64,000 nt of DNA from assembly GCA_022570795.1 (NCBI GenBank), contig JAKUDP010000025.1, positions 573,001-637,000 on the forward strand, read 5' to 3'. Positions 21,125 to 32,319 of this stretch are shown one piece after another. A program made the translations under genes and the position numbers. The DNA is from Sphaerulina vaccinii (lineage: Eukaryota; Ascomycota; Dothideomycetes; Mycosphaerellales; Mycosphaerellaceae). Position 1 is the stretch's first letter. Each line of letters begins with the position of its first letter. A model generated the notes under the pieces. The model searched no databases, was not told the DNA's origin, and was given only the letters and a program-made list of their open reading frames with translations.

Positions 21125-22911
21125 TCAGAAGACCGCGAATGATTTGTTGTATAGGTCCATAGACGTCTGGCGTATGTCTGCTCTCCGCTCAGTGGAGTCC
21201 TGCCGCCGATGAACCTCTTCAAGTACGCAAGCGATAGGTCCAGCATTCGTGGTACCGCTTTGCATGCCCCGAATCAGTCTTATTATCCAAGCTCTTTCGG
21301 AGGCATCGTCTTCCTCTAAGCAAGCCATGAGCAGTGGCCAAATGAAATTTGCAGGAAGCTGATCATGAGACTCCTCAAGCAGACGCGCGGTATTCTTGAT
21401 TGCGGTTCGCGCCTGCAGCACAGCAGCTGTGGCCTCGAGATGCGTATATGCGACCCGATGCAAGTGGATATGACCAGCATGGTAGTTCGCCCAGTAGGTT
21501 CTGTAGCTTCGTACAAGTGCAGATGATAGCCCCGCCAGCAAATGGCTATCATTGAGCGTTCCGGCCACTGCAAAGTCCATCAGAGCGGGTCTGTCGCTTT
21601 CCAGTATTGATAAGTCGTTCGAGACGATGGCTGCAACGGATATGACTTCGGTCTCATCCTTGGCAGTACCTCTGGATCGATGCCATTTGTCCATGTCGCT
21701 GACACGAGCCATGATGGACTGTACACGTTGGTAGAAGACGAGCCCTGGCATGTACAGCATATCGAACAGTACTTCTTCCAGATCGTCCCAGGTGACAGAA
21801 GCGGCGCTTCTTGCAGTGCCGACCTCCAGTGGAGCAGTTCCTTTCGCGCTGTAATCGTATCTTGGGCTTTCTGTCTCGCGCAAGAACTCCCCGGAGCCAC
21901 CAGCACTACTTGCTCGACCATCAACCAGGCGTATCCATGATATGAGCCGCTTGACTGTCGATACAAGCTGATGGCTTGATGCCATGCGCAGTAGCTGCGT
22001 GCCTTGACGGAGAAGCGCATGAGCATCAACAGCACGATTGCACAGCAGTGCAGAGTACGACAAGAAGAAGCTAGCCACGAGCGCGTGCTGAAGGTCTTCA
22101 GTGTCGACTTCGTGCTTGCCGGTGCATAGGGCAATATAATTTATTACCTGTTGTTTAGAGCGTCCATAGTAGGCCGGTCACCAGCATCGCTCAGATGTAG
22201 TGCGGAGAATGCAGCAATGGCGTCCAGCACCATTCCGGAGGCAGTAGCAAGCGATATCAGAAGCAGTTTCGCGGAAGTCCCTCTCGGACCTACCTCAACA
22301 CCAGCCAGTATAGGTGGCACAATGGAGGCTAAGAAGTGCTCTACCAAGCTGTTGCGTTCCCCATCCACATCGGAGAGTGCAGAAGTCCACGAACCCGGGG
22401 AGACATGGCAGAGCTGTTGTGGGTCAAGCTAAACCGATGCATTCCATCGTGTACTGGACTCATGCGGATTCTTTCTGCCAGGGATACTTTCGTGGACATC
22501 AGGCACAACAGGCCATTGCTGTCCATCTTGGAGCACTGGTGACGCGTCGGAAGACCAGTCGAGATCGAATCCTGATATGTCTTGCCCCAATGTGTTATTA
22601 AAGTCGAACCTCAGCGGAACCTGCTGCTGAGGTGCCAGTAGCAGTGGGAGAGGCTCGTGTAGGTGACGCTGCTGCTAAGACTCCCGAAGCTAAGGTTGAC
22701 TTGAGGGAAGACGAATCGGTGTCCCAGTGCATTGCAAATTCAGCCGCTCGCAATGCGAACAGCGTGGTCGCTGCTCATTACATCGCACCTTGCGCCGGCG
22801 GCACGTGAGGCAGCCATTATGAGAACGCGGAAGACGTCGTCGTGATGAAGTGTCAATGGTGTTCGAAGGAGCGAGACACTGGAAACGCGAAGAAGGCGCG
22901 ACCAGTGCCAA
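21125..22911 (-). pseudogene. Zn2Cys6 transcription factor with three in-frame TAG stops
   Basis: The start of the frame encodes a typical zinc cluster, GCLTCRRRKVRCNEQRPRC followed by SHCERLNLQC, for DNA binding in the nucleus. The same frame then continues across TAG at 22,690-22,692, 22,675-22,677 and 22,429-22,431 into plausible protein, reaching a GT donor at about 22,145 (AACAG|GTAATA). A last part (22,078-21,125) is a fungal-specific transcription factor C-terminal region ending VLEEVHRRQDSTERR. Each TAG can be explained by CAG to TAG. No ATG precedes the zinc cluster in its frame, and an upstream in-frame TAA exists. It ends 20 bases from the end of the aldolase remnant (convergent). 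If once active it may have regulated the adjacent sugar genes. Confidence 0.75.
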
Positions 22912-23560
22912 GTGCGAGTAACGGCCGAATTAACTCCGTCCCAAACACGTCGTCTTTTCATCAGACGTGAGCACACCTTCTTCTTCGAGACATCCACTTG
23001 TCGACCACAATCTCATCGAAGAGTACCAACACATCGGCCATTCCGAGATGTCCTTCGCAGACTGCATGACCTTCGGACTATGGCATGATCAGTCATGCCG
23101 CTCTTGTCAAGCTGAATCTTCCTTAGAAGCGTAGAGAGCATCACAGCCGGTATGTGCGCATGACTGCATGACCACGACGTCCTGCTGTAGGCGGCTTTGG
23201 TGCTATGCGCACCTGTATGCTCAGTCTGGCCGATGCTCGATCTACGAGTATAGACGTCTAGAGCTGAGAGCTGTGTAAGCGTCAGCAAGACCCGGCGAAG
23301 CATTTAGACTTACCGGACAAGAGTCTGACAGTTCTTATTGACAATGCCTCACGGTCAGTCAACGAACACCTACATTTGTGGTCTTATTCTGCACAATCGG
23401 AGAAGCTGGTGGTCAGCTCAACGCTGTGTATTTCCAGCTCACATTCAGCTACAGCACATGGCAACGCGTCCAAGCTCGTGTGCTCCGTCCAGGGTCGGGA
23501 TCGTCGAGCTGAATATGCGTATCGTTCACTATAAGACGCTCGACGACGATGATGTGCTAA
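22912..23560. other. Intergenic
   Basis: No supported gene. Only short overlapping frames without motifs. Confidence 0.4.
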
Positions 23561-23689
23561 CATTTTCCTTACCACCATCTACAACACACAGATCATTCAT
23601 CTTTTTATCTCCTTGGTACAAGTTTCCTTATTATTCTTCTCAACATACAAAATCACAAAAAGACTTCAGCTTCAACGACGATCAACGCC

Positions 23690-24319
23690 ATCAACACCAG
23701 CCTCATCCTCTGTGCGCTTTCTGCAGCCTTGGCTCTCGCGGCACCAACGACAGTTTCCCCACCCACCAATGTCACCAGTGGAGACATCGAGATACTCGTC
23801 AGCCTAATTCACGTCGCCGCCGAGACCGACGAGCTCTCAGAGATCATCTTCAAAGAGCGCCACCTTCCGGACTCCAACAGCCCAGCAGAGTCCTTTGGTC
23901 CATTCAACGCTGTGGAGCTGAACGTCTCAACCAGTGTCAAGAAGCAAGACCTTCGCTGCCAGATCCTTGATGAATTCCTCGAGCCCATCGTGGTAGTCCG
24001 TGGAGAGAACATCGACATCACCTTCTCCGACCAGGGCAAAGGAGCTTGGGTCCTCAGAGATGGCGAGGCGGAGATTGTCGCAGTCGTTTGTGACCAGTCT
24101 TTCGTAGCCATTAAGACAACGAGTTCCAGCTCGAGCATTTCCGCCACTTCGAAGCCATCGTCCAGCTCAAGCTCGAGCTCGTACAAGCCAACATCTTCTT
24201 CTTCGTCATCAACAAAGTACTCCTACTCTGCAAGCTCCACGACTTCCAAGGCTATCACAACTTCTGCCAACGGCTACTACACCAAGTCTTCTGCCACGGC
24301 AACAGCATCAGCATGGTAG
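23690..24319 (+). CDS. Ser-rich secreted protein, start codon unresolved
   Basis: The frame is open from 23,561 to the stop at 24,317-24,319 but contains no ATG anywhere. A good signal peptide is present at about 23,693-23,745 (NTSLILCALSAALALAAP), directly after an ATC codon at 23,690. The mature part has about 110 residues with two Cys (RCQIL and VVCDQ), then a tail of about 70 residues that is mostly Ser and Thr (for example SSSSSSSSYKPTSSSSSS), as in wall-linked or O-mannosylated proteins. There is no clear GPI signal at the end. A spliced 5' exon, a non-AUG start or loss of the start codon are the possibilities. I do not recognise the family. Confidence 0.5.
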   Translation: MNTSLILCALSAALALAAPTTVSPPTNVTSGDIEILVSLIHVAAETDELSEIIFKERHLPDSNSPAESFGPFNAVELNVSTSVKKQDLRCQILDEFLEPIVVVRGENIDITFSDQGKGAWVLRDGEAEIVAVVCDQSFVAIKTTSSSSSISATSKPSSSSSSSSYKPTSSSSSSTKYSYSASSTTSKAITTSANGYYTKSSATATASAW

Positions 24320-24763
24320 CTCCTTATCTTCGCCGGGAACCTCGACGACTAGAATCCCAGTGCGATACCTTGAATGTTTGCTTGTGGAGGACCACTATGA
24401 CAGATATACACGATAGAAATAGGTATTGGTTAAATTATTGGCGTTTTGGTTGGCGTGTGTGGTTGGGCTGCTTCCGACACACTCTTTTGGCTTTCCCCTT
24501 GGTCTCGCGGTATTTACTTACATTTTGAGCTGAACGGTTTGCCTCGTTTTCGCGCGAGAAAGAAAAAATAGTACTCATAGAAAATTAGAATGCTTGCTCG
24601 CGTCCCGCCTCCTTTGAGGATGTGGCAAATGCTTACTTCTCTCTGTAGTGTTTGCTGCGGTTGCCGCTGCCTAGTGACTGACGCCTTCGCGCTAGCTCAC
24701 TGACTTTCGATAAGTTCACCTCAACTTGACTTCCAGGTAACGAACCTCGATGCCAGCGACATC
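24320..24763. other. Intergenic
   Basis: Contains the 3' flank of the Ser-rich gene and the 5' flank of the F-box-like gene. Nothing else was recognised. Confidence 0.4.
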
Positions 24764-25738
24764 ATGGGGCCAGCCGTCAACACAGCAGTGCTGGCCTCGA
24801 CTAAAGTCTTTTCCATCGTGGAACTACTGGAGCAATTCCTTCTCGACCTTGCCGCCCTACTCTCAAATTTCGACCCCATCTACTACCGGATCCACACTCC
24901 GTCAGAGCAGCTTTTTGTTCTTCAGAACGTCAACACTACATTCCGCGACACCATTAAGTCGAACACACATCTGCAAGAACATATGTGGCTCAAAGTACGC
25001 AAGAACACCACTCCCGCATTCGATCACATACCAATGCGATGGCTGCTCAGGCACCTCAACCTCACTAAGGAAGACCTCAGGCCACGAAACGAGTATGAAG
25101 CTCACCGTGGTAAGCCAAAGTCCGAGAAATTCATCGGCGTGGAGCTGCACACACTGAAGTTGGACTATATCGAGAACGCGCATGAAATTGGGCATGGCTT
25201 GCGCCTCAATCCACTATGGGCGCCGCCGTCAGAGGACGAGATAGCAAACACGAGGGCGTACGGGAGGCAAACTTGGAGACTGCCTGTCCTCACTCCGTTC
25301 AGACCTTCCTGGTGGAAGATGAAAGTTTTCGGCTCCGAAGAGGCTTTGCCACTGCGCATCCGTTTCGAGGTACGTTATGCCGGTGAAGACAGGCCTCTGA
25401 AGAGGTATTGGTTAGACTGGCAAGCAAAGTGGCAGGAAGGTCTTACGCTTGGAGACTTCGTAACACAGTATCTGGAGGCTATTCGAGTGGGACCCGATGG
25501 TAACTTGCTTGCCTGCAGGGAAGTCGACGAACAACAGGACGTTGGTGCACAACAGATGCCTGCAGCGTACAGAGGACTGATGAGGGATAAACGATTGTAT
25601 GACATGAAGATTGACCAGAGCAAGGTGGAAGCTGCCATGAAAGGTGATGGCCTGTCCTGCGGCGAGGATAGTCTGGAAGACGAGAAAGTGAGGTGGATGT
25701 ACAGGCCGGGCAAAGAGCTTACCACTCGTGGGCAGTGA
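24764..25738 (+). CDS. F-box-like fungal protein of unknown function
   Basis: 324 residues from the ATG at 24,764, single exon. Near residues 46-75 it reads LFVLQNVNTTFRDTI, then LQEHMWLKV. This is the pattern of the degenerate F-box found in large families of Dothideomycete proteins (LL..QRVNRTFRDTI...LQ..LF). F-box proteins recruit substrates to SCF ubiquitin ligases. The rest is unassigned: a Trp-rich middle (FRPSWWKMKVF, YWLDWQAKWQ) and a charged end. An ATG 14 bases upstream is in another frame. Role in ubiquitination is inference from a weak motif. Confidence 0.6.
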   Translation: MGPAVNTAVLASTKVFSIVELLEQFLLDLAALLSNFDPIYYRIHTPSEQLFVLQNVNTTFRDTIKSNTHLQEHMWLKVRKNTTPAFDHIPMRWLLRHLNLTKEDLRPRNEYEAHRGKPKSEKFIGVELHTLKLDYIENAHEIGHGLRLNPLWAPPSEDEIANTRAYGRQTWRLPVLTPFRPSWWKMKVFGSEEALPLRIRFEVRYAGEDRPLKRYWLDWQAKWQEGLTLGDFVTQYLEAIRVGPDGNLLACREVDEQQDVGAQQMPAAYRGLMRDKRLYDMKIDQSKVEAAMKGDGLSCGEDSLEDEKVRWMYRPGKELTTRGQ

Positions 25739-25968
25739 GCATTGAGGGCTGCGCTTTTTCCGGTCCAAGGCAATGTGTTCTTCAGGGAAATAGTCGTTGC
25801 CGCGTCTCCAGTCTTGAGAATTGTCTACGCAACGGATAGCAGCGCTGCGTCGCCTAAGTTCTGCATGCGATTATGAAGAACGTTCAGGAGTCTCGCCTTT
25901 TGTGCTTCGGCGTCTCTGACGCAGTGAGTGCATGGACAGATGCATTCTGGTCGGAGGTCTTACATTAG
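25739..25968. other. Convergent intergenic
   Basis: Lies between the F-box-like gene and the convergent acidic-protein gene. No terminator-like or coding signal was identified. Confidence 0.3.
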
Positions 25969-26819
25969 CTACTTGCTATAAGCTGCCATCTGCAATGGAG
26001 CAGAATCTATCGAAGTCCGACTACCCTCACTTCCCATATTGTCCTCAATACTTTGTGCGACTGGTTCGCTTTCATTATCACTGTCGATTTCGCTCTCGTC
26101 GTCACTCTGCTCCTCCTCGTCATCCTCAAAGGATGACCCAAACAGTATCTTCTTCACATCATCAACAGCGACCAAGTCCTGAAGCTGATCGTATTGCTTG
26201 ACAAACACCCTTAGGTCTTCGAGAAAACCTGCTGTGTAGCGCTGTAACACATCTCTAGCTTGATGTTCACGTTTTTGAGCTTCGTACCTGCAGGTTGAGT
26301 CAGCGAGTTGCAGAAAGGATGCTATTAGATTTGATCATACCATTTCCGTAGAAGAGCGGTGCCTTGATCTTTCAGTCTCTGCTTCTCGCCGAATAGTCGT
26401 TGCACAGACGGTTGATCGATATCCTCTTCCTGCACCTTTTGAAGTTGGTAGCCATTATATGACTCTTCAGCTTCCCATCTTTCGCCTTCGGTCTGGTATC
26501 TCGCTTGAAGTGCTTCTTCGTCGTCGAGGAAGTCCATTGAGGCTGCGATGAAAGATATCTGCTTTCCGAACTGGCCTGATAACAGTTGTCGTGCAAGTTG
26601 CTCGATCTCTGGTGATGGACTACTGCTTCTGGAGTCAGGGCTTGACTGTGGAGCCCATGTTGTATTCGACGAGCATGGTTTCGACTTCTTCATTGTGCAG
26701 CTCATGTTTGCGTTGACACCAGCGTCGACGGTATTGGACTTCCTCTTATTCGACAGCATCTTCGGGAGGAGATTATGCAGCAGTGTTGTGATGTGATGTC
26801 TTCGAGCTTTGTACTGCAT
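25969..26819 (-). CDS. Small protein with basic start and acidic tail
   Basis: Two exons, 26,819-26,341 and 26,287-25,969, with a 53-base intron (GTATGA...CTGCAG) that splits a Trp codon, giving 265 residues. Residues 20-50 are basic with possible nuclear targeting (MLSNKRKSNT, MKKSKP). The middle is helical and charged (RLKDQGTALLRKWYEAQKRE). The end has an acidic run (FEDDEEEQSDDESEIDSDNE). The composition suggests a nuclear or chromatin-linked protein, but no domain is recognised. Exon lengths sum to a multiple of three, which supports the model. Confidence 0.6.
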
Positions 26820-27005
26820 GCCGACAATGATAGATGATCGTGAGACCTCTTGTATTTATCTGTCATCGCAAAGATCTTGTGTCTCGAGTCCTTGTATGTG
26901 ATATTGGGAGTATTTTGGGCGTGATGCTCTCAGATCACAAAGTTACGGAAGCATGTTTCTGACTCGACGAACCATAACAACCATACTGAGTAGCCAGTAT
27001 GAACC

Positions 27006-27341
27006 ATGCTGCTAAATATGGATTTCAAATTCTTGTTTCGGATCCTTTACGGATCATTCTTCTTTTCGTGGTTCGATGCTGTACGATCTCAAGCTCGTTT
27101 GGGGTATATCATTGCTGCATCCGAAGAATGTTTTTCTCCAAACTTTAGTTCCACTGACTCGTGGGATTCTGCCGGCAGTCGAGCGACACCTAGGGTAGCT
27201 TTAGTCAATGGCGCAAAGGCTGGTGTCTGCGGATCACATTCGTTATCCTGGCGATGGCAACCTGCAACGAACGTCGAACTGTATACCCACGAGCAGTGTG
27301 CCATACTATGTTTCGCCGAGTCACGTACATCAGCTCGCTGA
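27006..27341 (+). CDS. Possible small secreted protein (weak)
   Basis: 111 residues from ATG 27,006. Residues 6-26 are hydrophobic and signal-peptide-like (FKFLFRILYGSFFFSWF), followed by four Cys (EECF, GVCG, EQCAILC). No homologous family is recognised, codon evidence is weak, and no intron structure supports it. It lies alone in a 1.5-kb gap. It could be a chance frame. Confidence 0.25.
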   Translation: MLLNMDFKFLFRILYGSFFFSWFDAVRSQARLGYIIAASEECFSPNFSSTDSWDSAGSRATPRVALVNGAKAGVCGSHSLSWRWQPATNVELYTHEQCAILCFAESRTSAR

Positions 27342-28319
27342 GATTCTTGCCGAAAACTTCGAATGTGGGCTGTCATGTTGAGCGAAGAACGGTGACAGCT
27401 TCATAGAATGTTCGCCGACTATTTAGTGACCATCGAGTATGCGTGTCGGCCGTTGGCATGAGCACGAGGACCGTTCCAGCGCATGGCGAATGGTGGCTGT
27501 CACATGCGGTTGTGGCGGTTGCCAGGACATCCTGCATGCATCTGCAATTGCGCAATGGCGCAAGAGTCAGTGACAACGCTGACGATCCCCAGAAGTACCT
27601 GGAGAAGCGTACTTGGACAGGCTTCGATATGAAGCAGCACCAGAGTCAGGTGTTGCTGCCCTATCAGTCGACCGATGAGCGATGCTGGTCTGTCAAAGAC
27701 TGAAACCAGAACAGATCTGAAGGTGAAGCGATCCGTGAGGAGAAGGACTGAGGCCAACTCGATGTTGAGCATTCGTAACCCGCCTTGTTCACATCTTTAG
27801 GCTCGCCAGAGAAGGATTGCTTTTGCAAGTGCTGCTCCTTGGCTAGCCCGGAGTCCTCTAGCCACCACCCATGTTGAAGAAAGCTGTGAGGCCATTATGT
27901 ATCAGGCGAGAGTAGTGTTTGATGAGATGCTACTTGGAGACCAATGTTCGTCTTACATAATTTGGTCGTGCTTGCGGTGCATGATTGAGCTTATTCTTGC
28001 GGGGGCTTGTGATGTCGACGTCGTGCTGATAGTGGAGGAGCAGGGCATACCTCCGAACAGCATTGAGTTCTGGTCGCAAATGCAAAGCTTCGGCCGAAAA
28101 CCACCACGGAAACCATCTGCCGAGCAGCCGAGCTTCATGAGAACACCCTTTTGTGGTCGACGTCTTGTGTTTCAACTCCTGAGCGGTGTCCTTATCGCCT
28201 CGATAGAGCAGTCTGATAAGCTGGCGAAAGCTAGGTTTGCTTTCAGGTCCAGCATAAGTCCTATCAGATCGATCGATCAAGCCATTATGTGCTGGAGGCG
28301 AATAGAGTATCGCAGCAAC
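27342..28319. other. Intergenic
   Basis: Several frames of 60-230 codons overlap on both strands without motifs. None is supported. It forms the 3' flank of the ENA ATPase gene. Confidence 0.4.
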
Positions 28320-31300
28320 TCACTTCTTCGCATGTCCCTTCTCAGCATCAGAGCCCTCATTCACCTCCTCACCCCACATCTCATCCTGTCCACCTGCCAT
28401 AGCTCTAGCCTTCGCAGCACGTCTCCGAAAGAACACACGCTTAGCCCACTTCCAAGCCTCAATACCAGCGAAGAACAATCCAGCGGAGATAAACACCACG
28501 CCCCACTCCCAGGTAATACCCTCATGCTTAAAGACAACATGATTGATAACTGGAATGTACAAGGTCGGAAAGATGGTGACAAAACCAAATAAGATGGCCC
28601 AGAACAAGAACTTGTTTCTTCGAACATCGTAGTACCTATACCAAACATCATCATTAGCCAGCCACAACTGTCTGTTCGAGAATCGACGAGTGTCAGTAAC
28701 TTACCACTGAGTAAAATACCTCTTACTCCCAGGCTGCATTCTAAAAAAGCTCCTCCGCATATCCACAAGCTCTCAAGCGAGGAACAGCGCAAACCAAGTC
28801 AAACAAGCAAAGCAAGTAGCTCTGCCCCGAAAGACGGTGTCGCATCTTTCGGAATAGCTATCGTTGCAATTTTCGCCTAGATCGCCGTCTCCGAATCCGA
28901 AGACAACGAGGGAGAAAGCTCCTAGACAGAGTGTGGCGACCCAGAGACCGTAGACGAGCATATCGACCATGATTTCGATCGTGAAGACGCCGCGCTTGAG
29001 GGATTGTGGAGGACGAGACATGATGCCTGGAGTTGCGGCTTCGAAACCGAGACCCATGTCTGGCATGCCGGAGGTTATCATTATGACCTGTGTTGTTGGT
29101 CCATATTAGCATGCCGGCACGGGTGTGAGAGGGAGAGAAAGAGGAAGATAAAACTTACCCAGATGATCTCGACAGGAGCCAAAGGAAATACCGACAAGCC
29201 TCGAGAGTCCTTAAAAGCCAGACCGATCAAGAGAGTGCAAGCTTGAGCGATGTTCTCTGCTAGGAGATGTAGGATGAACTTTTGGATGTTGTCAAACATT
29301 CTTCGACCTTCTTCGACGGCGTTGATAATAGATGCGAAGTTATCATCGGTCAGCACAATGTCTGAAGCATCTTTGGCAACATCGGAGCCGGCTTGACCCA
29401 TAGCGATGCCAACATCTGCTCTTTTGAGCGAAGGGGAATCGTTGACACCATCTCCAGTCTGTTTTGATATCGATGTCAGCTTTCTCTTCATCACAAGTCT
29501 CAGCATGAATGAAGAAACATCACTCACCATAGCCGCAAATCTCTTCCTCCTATGCAAAGCCTCAATCATACGAACCTTCGTACTCGGCGCACATCTCGCG
29601 ACAACCAACGGCAACTGCGGTAACTGATCAATCTGATCATCAGACAACTTATCAAAAGCACTCGCAGTCATCACAAGAGATCGCGCAACATCACCAGGAA
29701 GATCATCCATTTTCTTACGCGATGGCAAGATTCCCACTTCGATAGCAATCGCACGTGCAGTCTCTGGATGATCTCCAGTCAACATGTGTACTTCAATTCC
29801 AGCTTGACGACATTCTCGAACTGCGCCTGCAGACTCCGCTCTTGGAGGATCGTAAATCCCTACCAGGCCTCGGAAGGTCAGGTCGACTTCGATCTTGTTA
29901 CGATCGATCTCCTTCTCATAGTTGAGATGATTTGGGGCTGGTCGACTGGCTAGTGCGAGTACTCGGAGTCCATACGCGGCGAACTCTTCCATCTTGTCCA
30001 AAGTGCGTTGTCGGTGAGCATCAGTCATTTCGACTGCGCTGTCGCTGTCGGCCGATTCGTGGATGTGGGAACAGTTCTGGAGGACCCTCTCGACAGCACC
30101 TTTCGTGAAAACATGTTTCTCGTGGTTATTCACGGTTTCGAGGATGACGGACATCTTCTTCACATCAGAGTCGAAAGGAAATTCGAGGAGCGTCTTCCAT
30201 GTTGCGGAGTCTCCTGTAGTCATGGCGGATCTGTTCCAGTCGAATCGAGAGGCGAACGTATTGATAGCGATCTCCGTGGGGTCTCCTCGAGCATGCCATT
30301 CGCCGTCATCTTTGCCTTTCCAGACGTGGGACAAGTTTGCGAGAGCCGCGACCTCAAGGAATGATCGTAGGTGAGCAGAGTTTTCTGCTAGTTCAGAGGG
30401 TTTGATGTCAGAGACTTCTTCTGAGTCGTCGGTGTCCAAGCTGACAGTGCCCTTCTCTGGATTGAATGGCTCATCTGATCCATCAACCGAGTAGACGCCG
30501 CAAGCTGGAATATACACTTTCTTAGTGATCATCTTTCCTTGCGTGAGGGTGCCTGCACCGCTGTTAGTAAACATTGATGGAGAGCCACTACTGGCTACTG
30601 ACCTGTCTTGTCTGAGCAAATGTCAGTCACTGCTCCCAGTGCTTCTAGAGACTTCAGGTTGCGGACAATGACATGTCTTTCCACCATTCTCTTCGTTCCG
30701 GCTGCCATAGTAATCGTTAAGACTACTACAAGAGAAGCCGGTATCATACTCAGACCGGTAGCGACTGCGTAGATAATGACTTCCTGCTCGCTGGAGAAAT
30801 CATTTGCAGCGAGAACTATAATCGCACAGACCACCGCGATGAAGAACAAGAGTACTGCAAGCCGAGAGAGCTTTTTCTGAAGAGGTGTGCCAACGTTGAC
30901 TCCAAGGAAGCGACCAATAGCGTCTGTTGTCGTCAAACTCCATGCTTGTGCATATCTGTGTGGTCCAGCTTTGCCCTGGTCGTTTCGCTTGACAGGACGG
31001 ATCTGAGAGGTCTGTCAGCACATGCTGCTGCACGAAGTTCATCGTGATTATTGGAAAATCACTAGACGTTGCCACAGAAGCGCCGCAATGTGACTCACCT
31101 TATCTGTGGTGGCTCTAAGAGCAGCAGCAATTGAGCCGATCTCGGTATGCAGGCCAGTGGCAAACACAACGCCTCGAGCGCGACCTTTAGTCACAGTCGA
31201 GGAGCTATAAGCGATGTTGAGCCTGTCTCCAGGTCCAGTGTCGTCGTCGAATGTCTGTGATGGCTCCTTGTGTACGGGAAGCGATTCACCGGTCAACAAT

Positions 31301-31967
31301 GCCTCATCGGTCTCAAAGTTCACAGCCTCGATAAGTCTGAGTATGATGTCAACCAGCGTGCCGTAGCTTCGTGTGACGAGGGGAAGACTTACCTCAAGTC
31401 CGCAGGGACGGTATCGCCAGTCTTCAATTCCACGATGTCTCCGGGCACAATCTCGATAGTTGGAACAGTGATATTCTCGCTCTCTCGTACCGCACTGGCA
31501 GTCGGAGAACTCAAGCTTTTGAGGGATGCCATCGTCTTCTCTGCGTTGAATTCTTGCCAAAAGCCAACAACGATATTCAAGATGATGACTGCTGCGATGA
31601 CACCTCCTTCAATGTAAGATCCAATGCCAAAACTCACGGCCATCGCCATGATTAGAACCTATATACCAGTGGATCAGCTGTCTCACCGCCAACATTGACG
31701 ATATGGTACGCGTACTAGAGTCATCGCATTCGCGACCTGTCGAAGTAGGATCTTGGCTGGCTGTACGCCTGGCCCATCTCCTAGTTCGTTCTTTCCATAG
31801 AGTTCCAGACGCTGTTTCGCTTCTGCGCTCGATAATCCGGTGTTGTCTTGTGCTTCGAGCTCTGCGATGACAGTCTCGGTATCCAATGCGTGCGCAGGTC
31901 GAGACAATGGTTTGTTGCCTTGTCCAGGAAGGACATCGCGTTGAGCGGGTGACTTGTCAGCTCCCAT
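28320..31967 (-). pseudogene. ENA: ENA-type P-type (IID) Na+/K+ ATPase with one premature TGA
   Basis: ENA pumps export Na+ or K+ across the plasma membrane. Eight exons on the minus strand: 31,967-31,716; 31,658-31,393; 31,336-31,099; 31,002-30,603; 30,552-29,528; 29,458-29,159; 29,087-28,705; 28,635-28,320. All introns are GT-AG and the exons sum to 1,060 codons. Hallmarks are LLTGESLPVHK, the phosphorylation site DKTGTLTQ (spanning an intron), MLTGDHPETARA and TGDGVNDSPSLK. In exon 7 the codon at 28,773-28,775 is TGA where the family has Trp (FLA*ELVDMRRSFF). It removes the last 128 residues, including the final membrane helices. The rest is perfectly intact, so the lesion is recent or an error. 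Confidence 0.9.
28773..28775 (-). other. Nonsense codon in the ENA ATPase
   Basis: TGA at codon 932 replaces the conserved Trp of the AWE(M/L)VDMRRSFF segment. Downstream coding resumes in the same frame to the natural stop at 28,320. The change needed (TGG to TGA) is a C to T on the plus strand in a CpC context, not the preferred CpA context of RIP. Confidence 0.9.
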
Positions 31968-32319
31968 CTTTGCGATAATAACAAATGTATTGTCGTTGTA
32001 CTTTGCACAAAACACTTCATCAGTCTACCATATATCATACCTCAGCCCATGCGCCTAGCACGAGGTAAAGAATTTTGTGGGTTGAGATCTTGGCCATTTC
32101 GTACAATGGTCTTGGTGATAGGGCTGCACGAATAAGAGCCGCTTGTGAAGCCAAACGAAGGCATGGCGCCAAGGCAGCACTTGGCAGTGACATTCCAGTA
32201 TGAAGCACTCCGCGGCAACTGTGCGGCGTAGGAAGTAAGTATTCCATAAGGCTGGCAAAGCTGGCATAGAGAACTAGGCGATGAGTTGACTTTCGGTTGG
32301 CTTGAGTACGATCTTGGCT
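31968..32319. other. Intergenic (upstream of ENA)
   Basis: Probable promoter of the ENA gene. No distinct motif recognised. Confidence 0.35.

Noticed and set aside
27930..28280. 116-codon minus frame with a weak LYR-like RQLIRLLYRG stretch
   Set aside because: The LYR pattern is incomplete, and two other frames are open over the same bases. Too weak to call.
27897..28592. 231-codon plus frame overlapping the end of the ENA gene
   Set aside because: It is antisense to the well-supported final ENA exon and has no motif.
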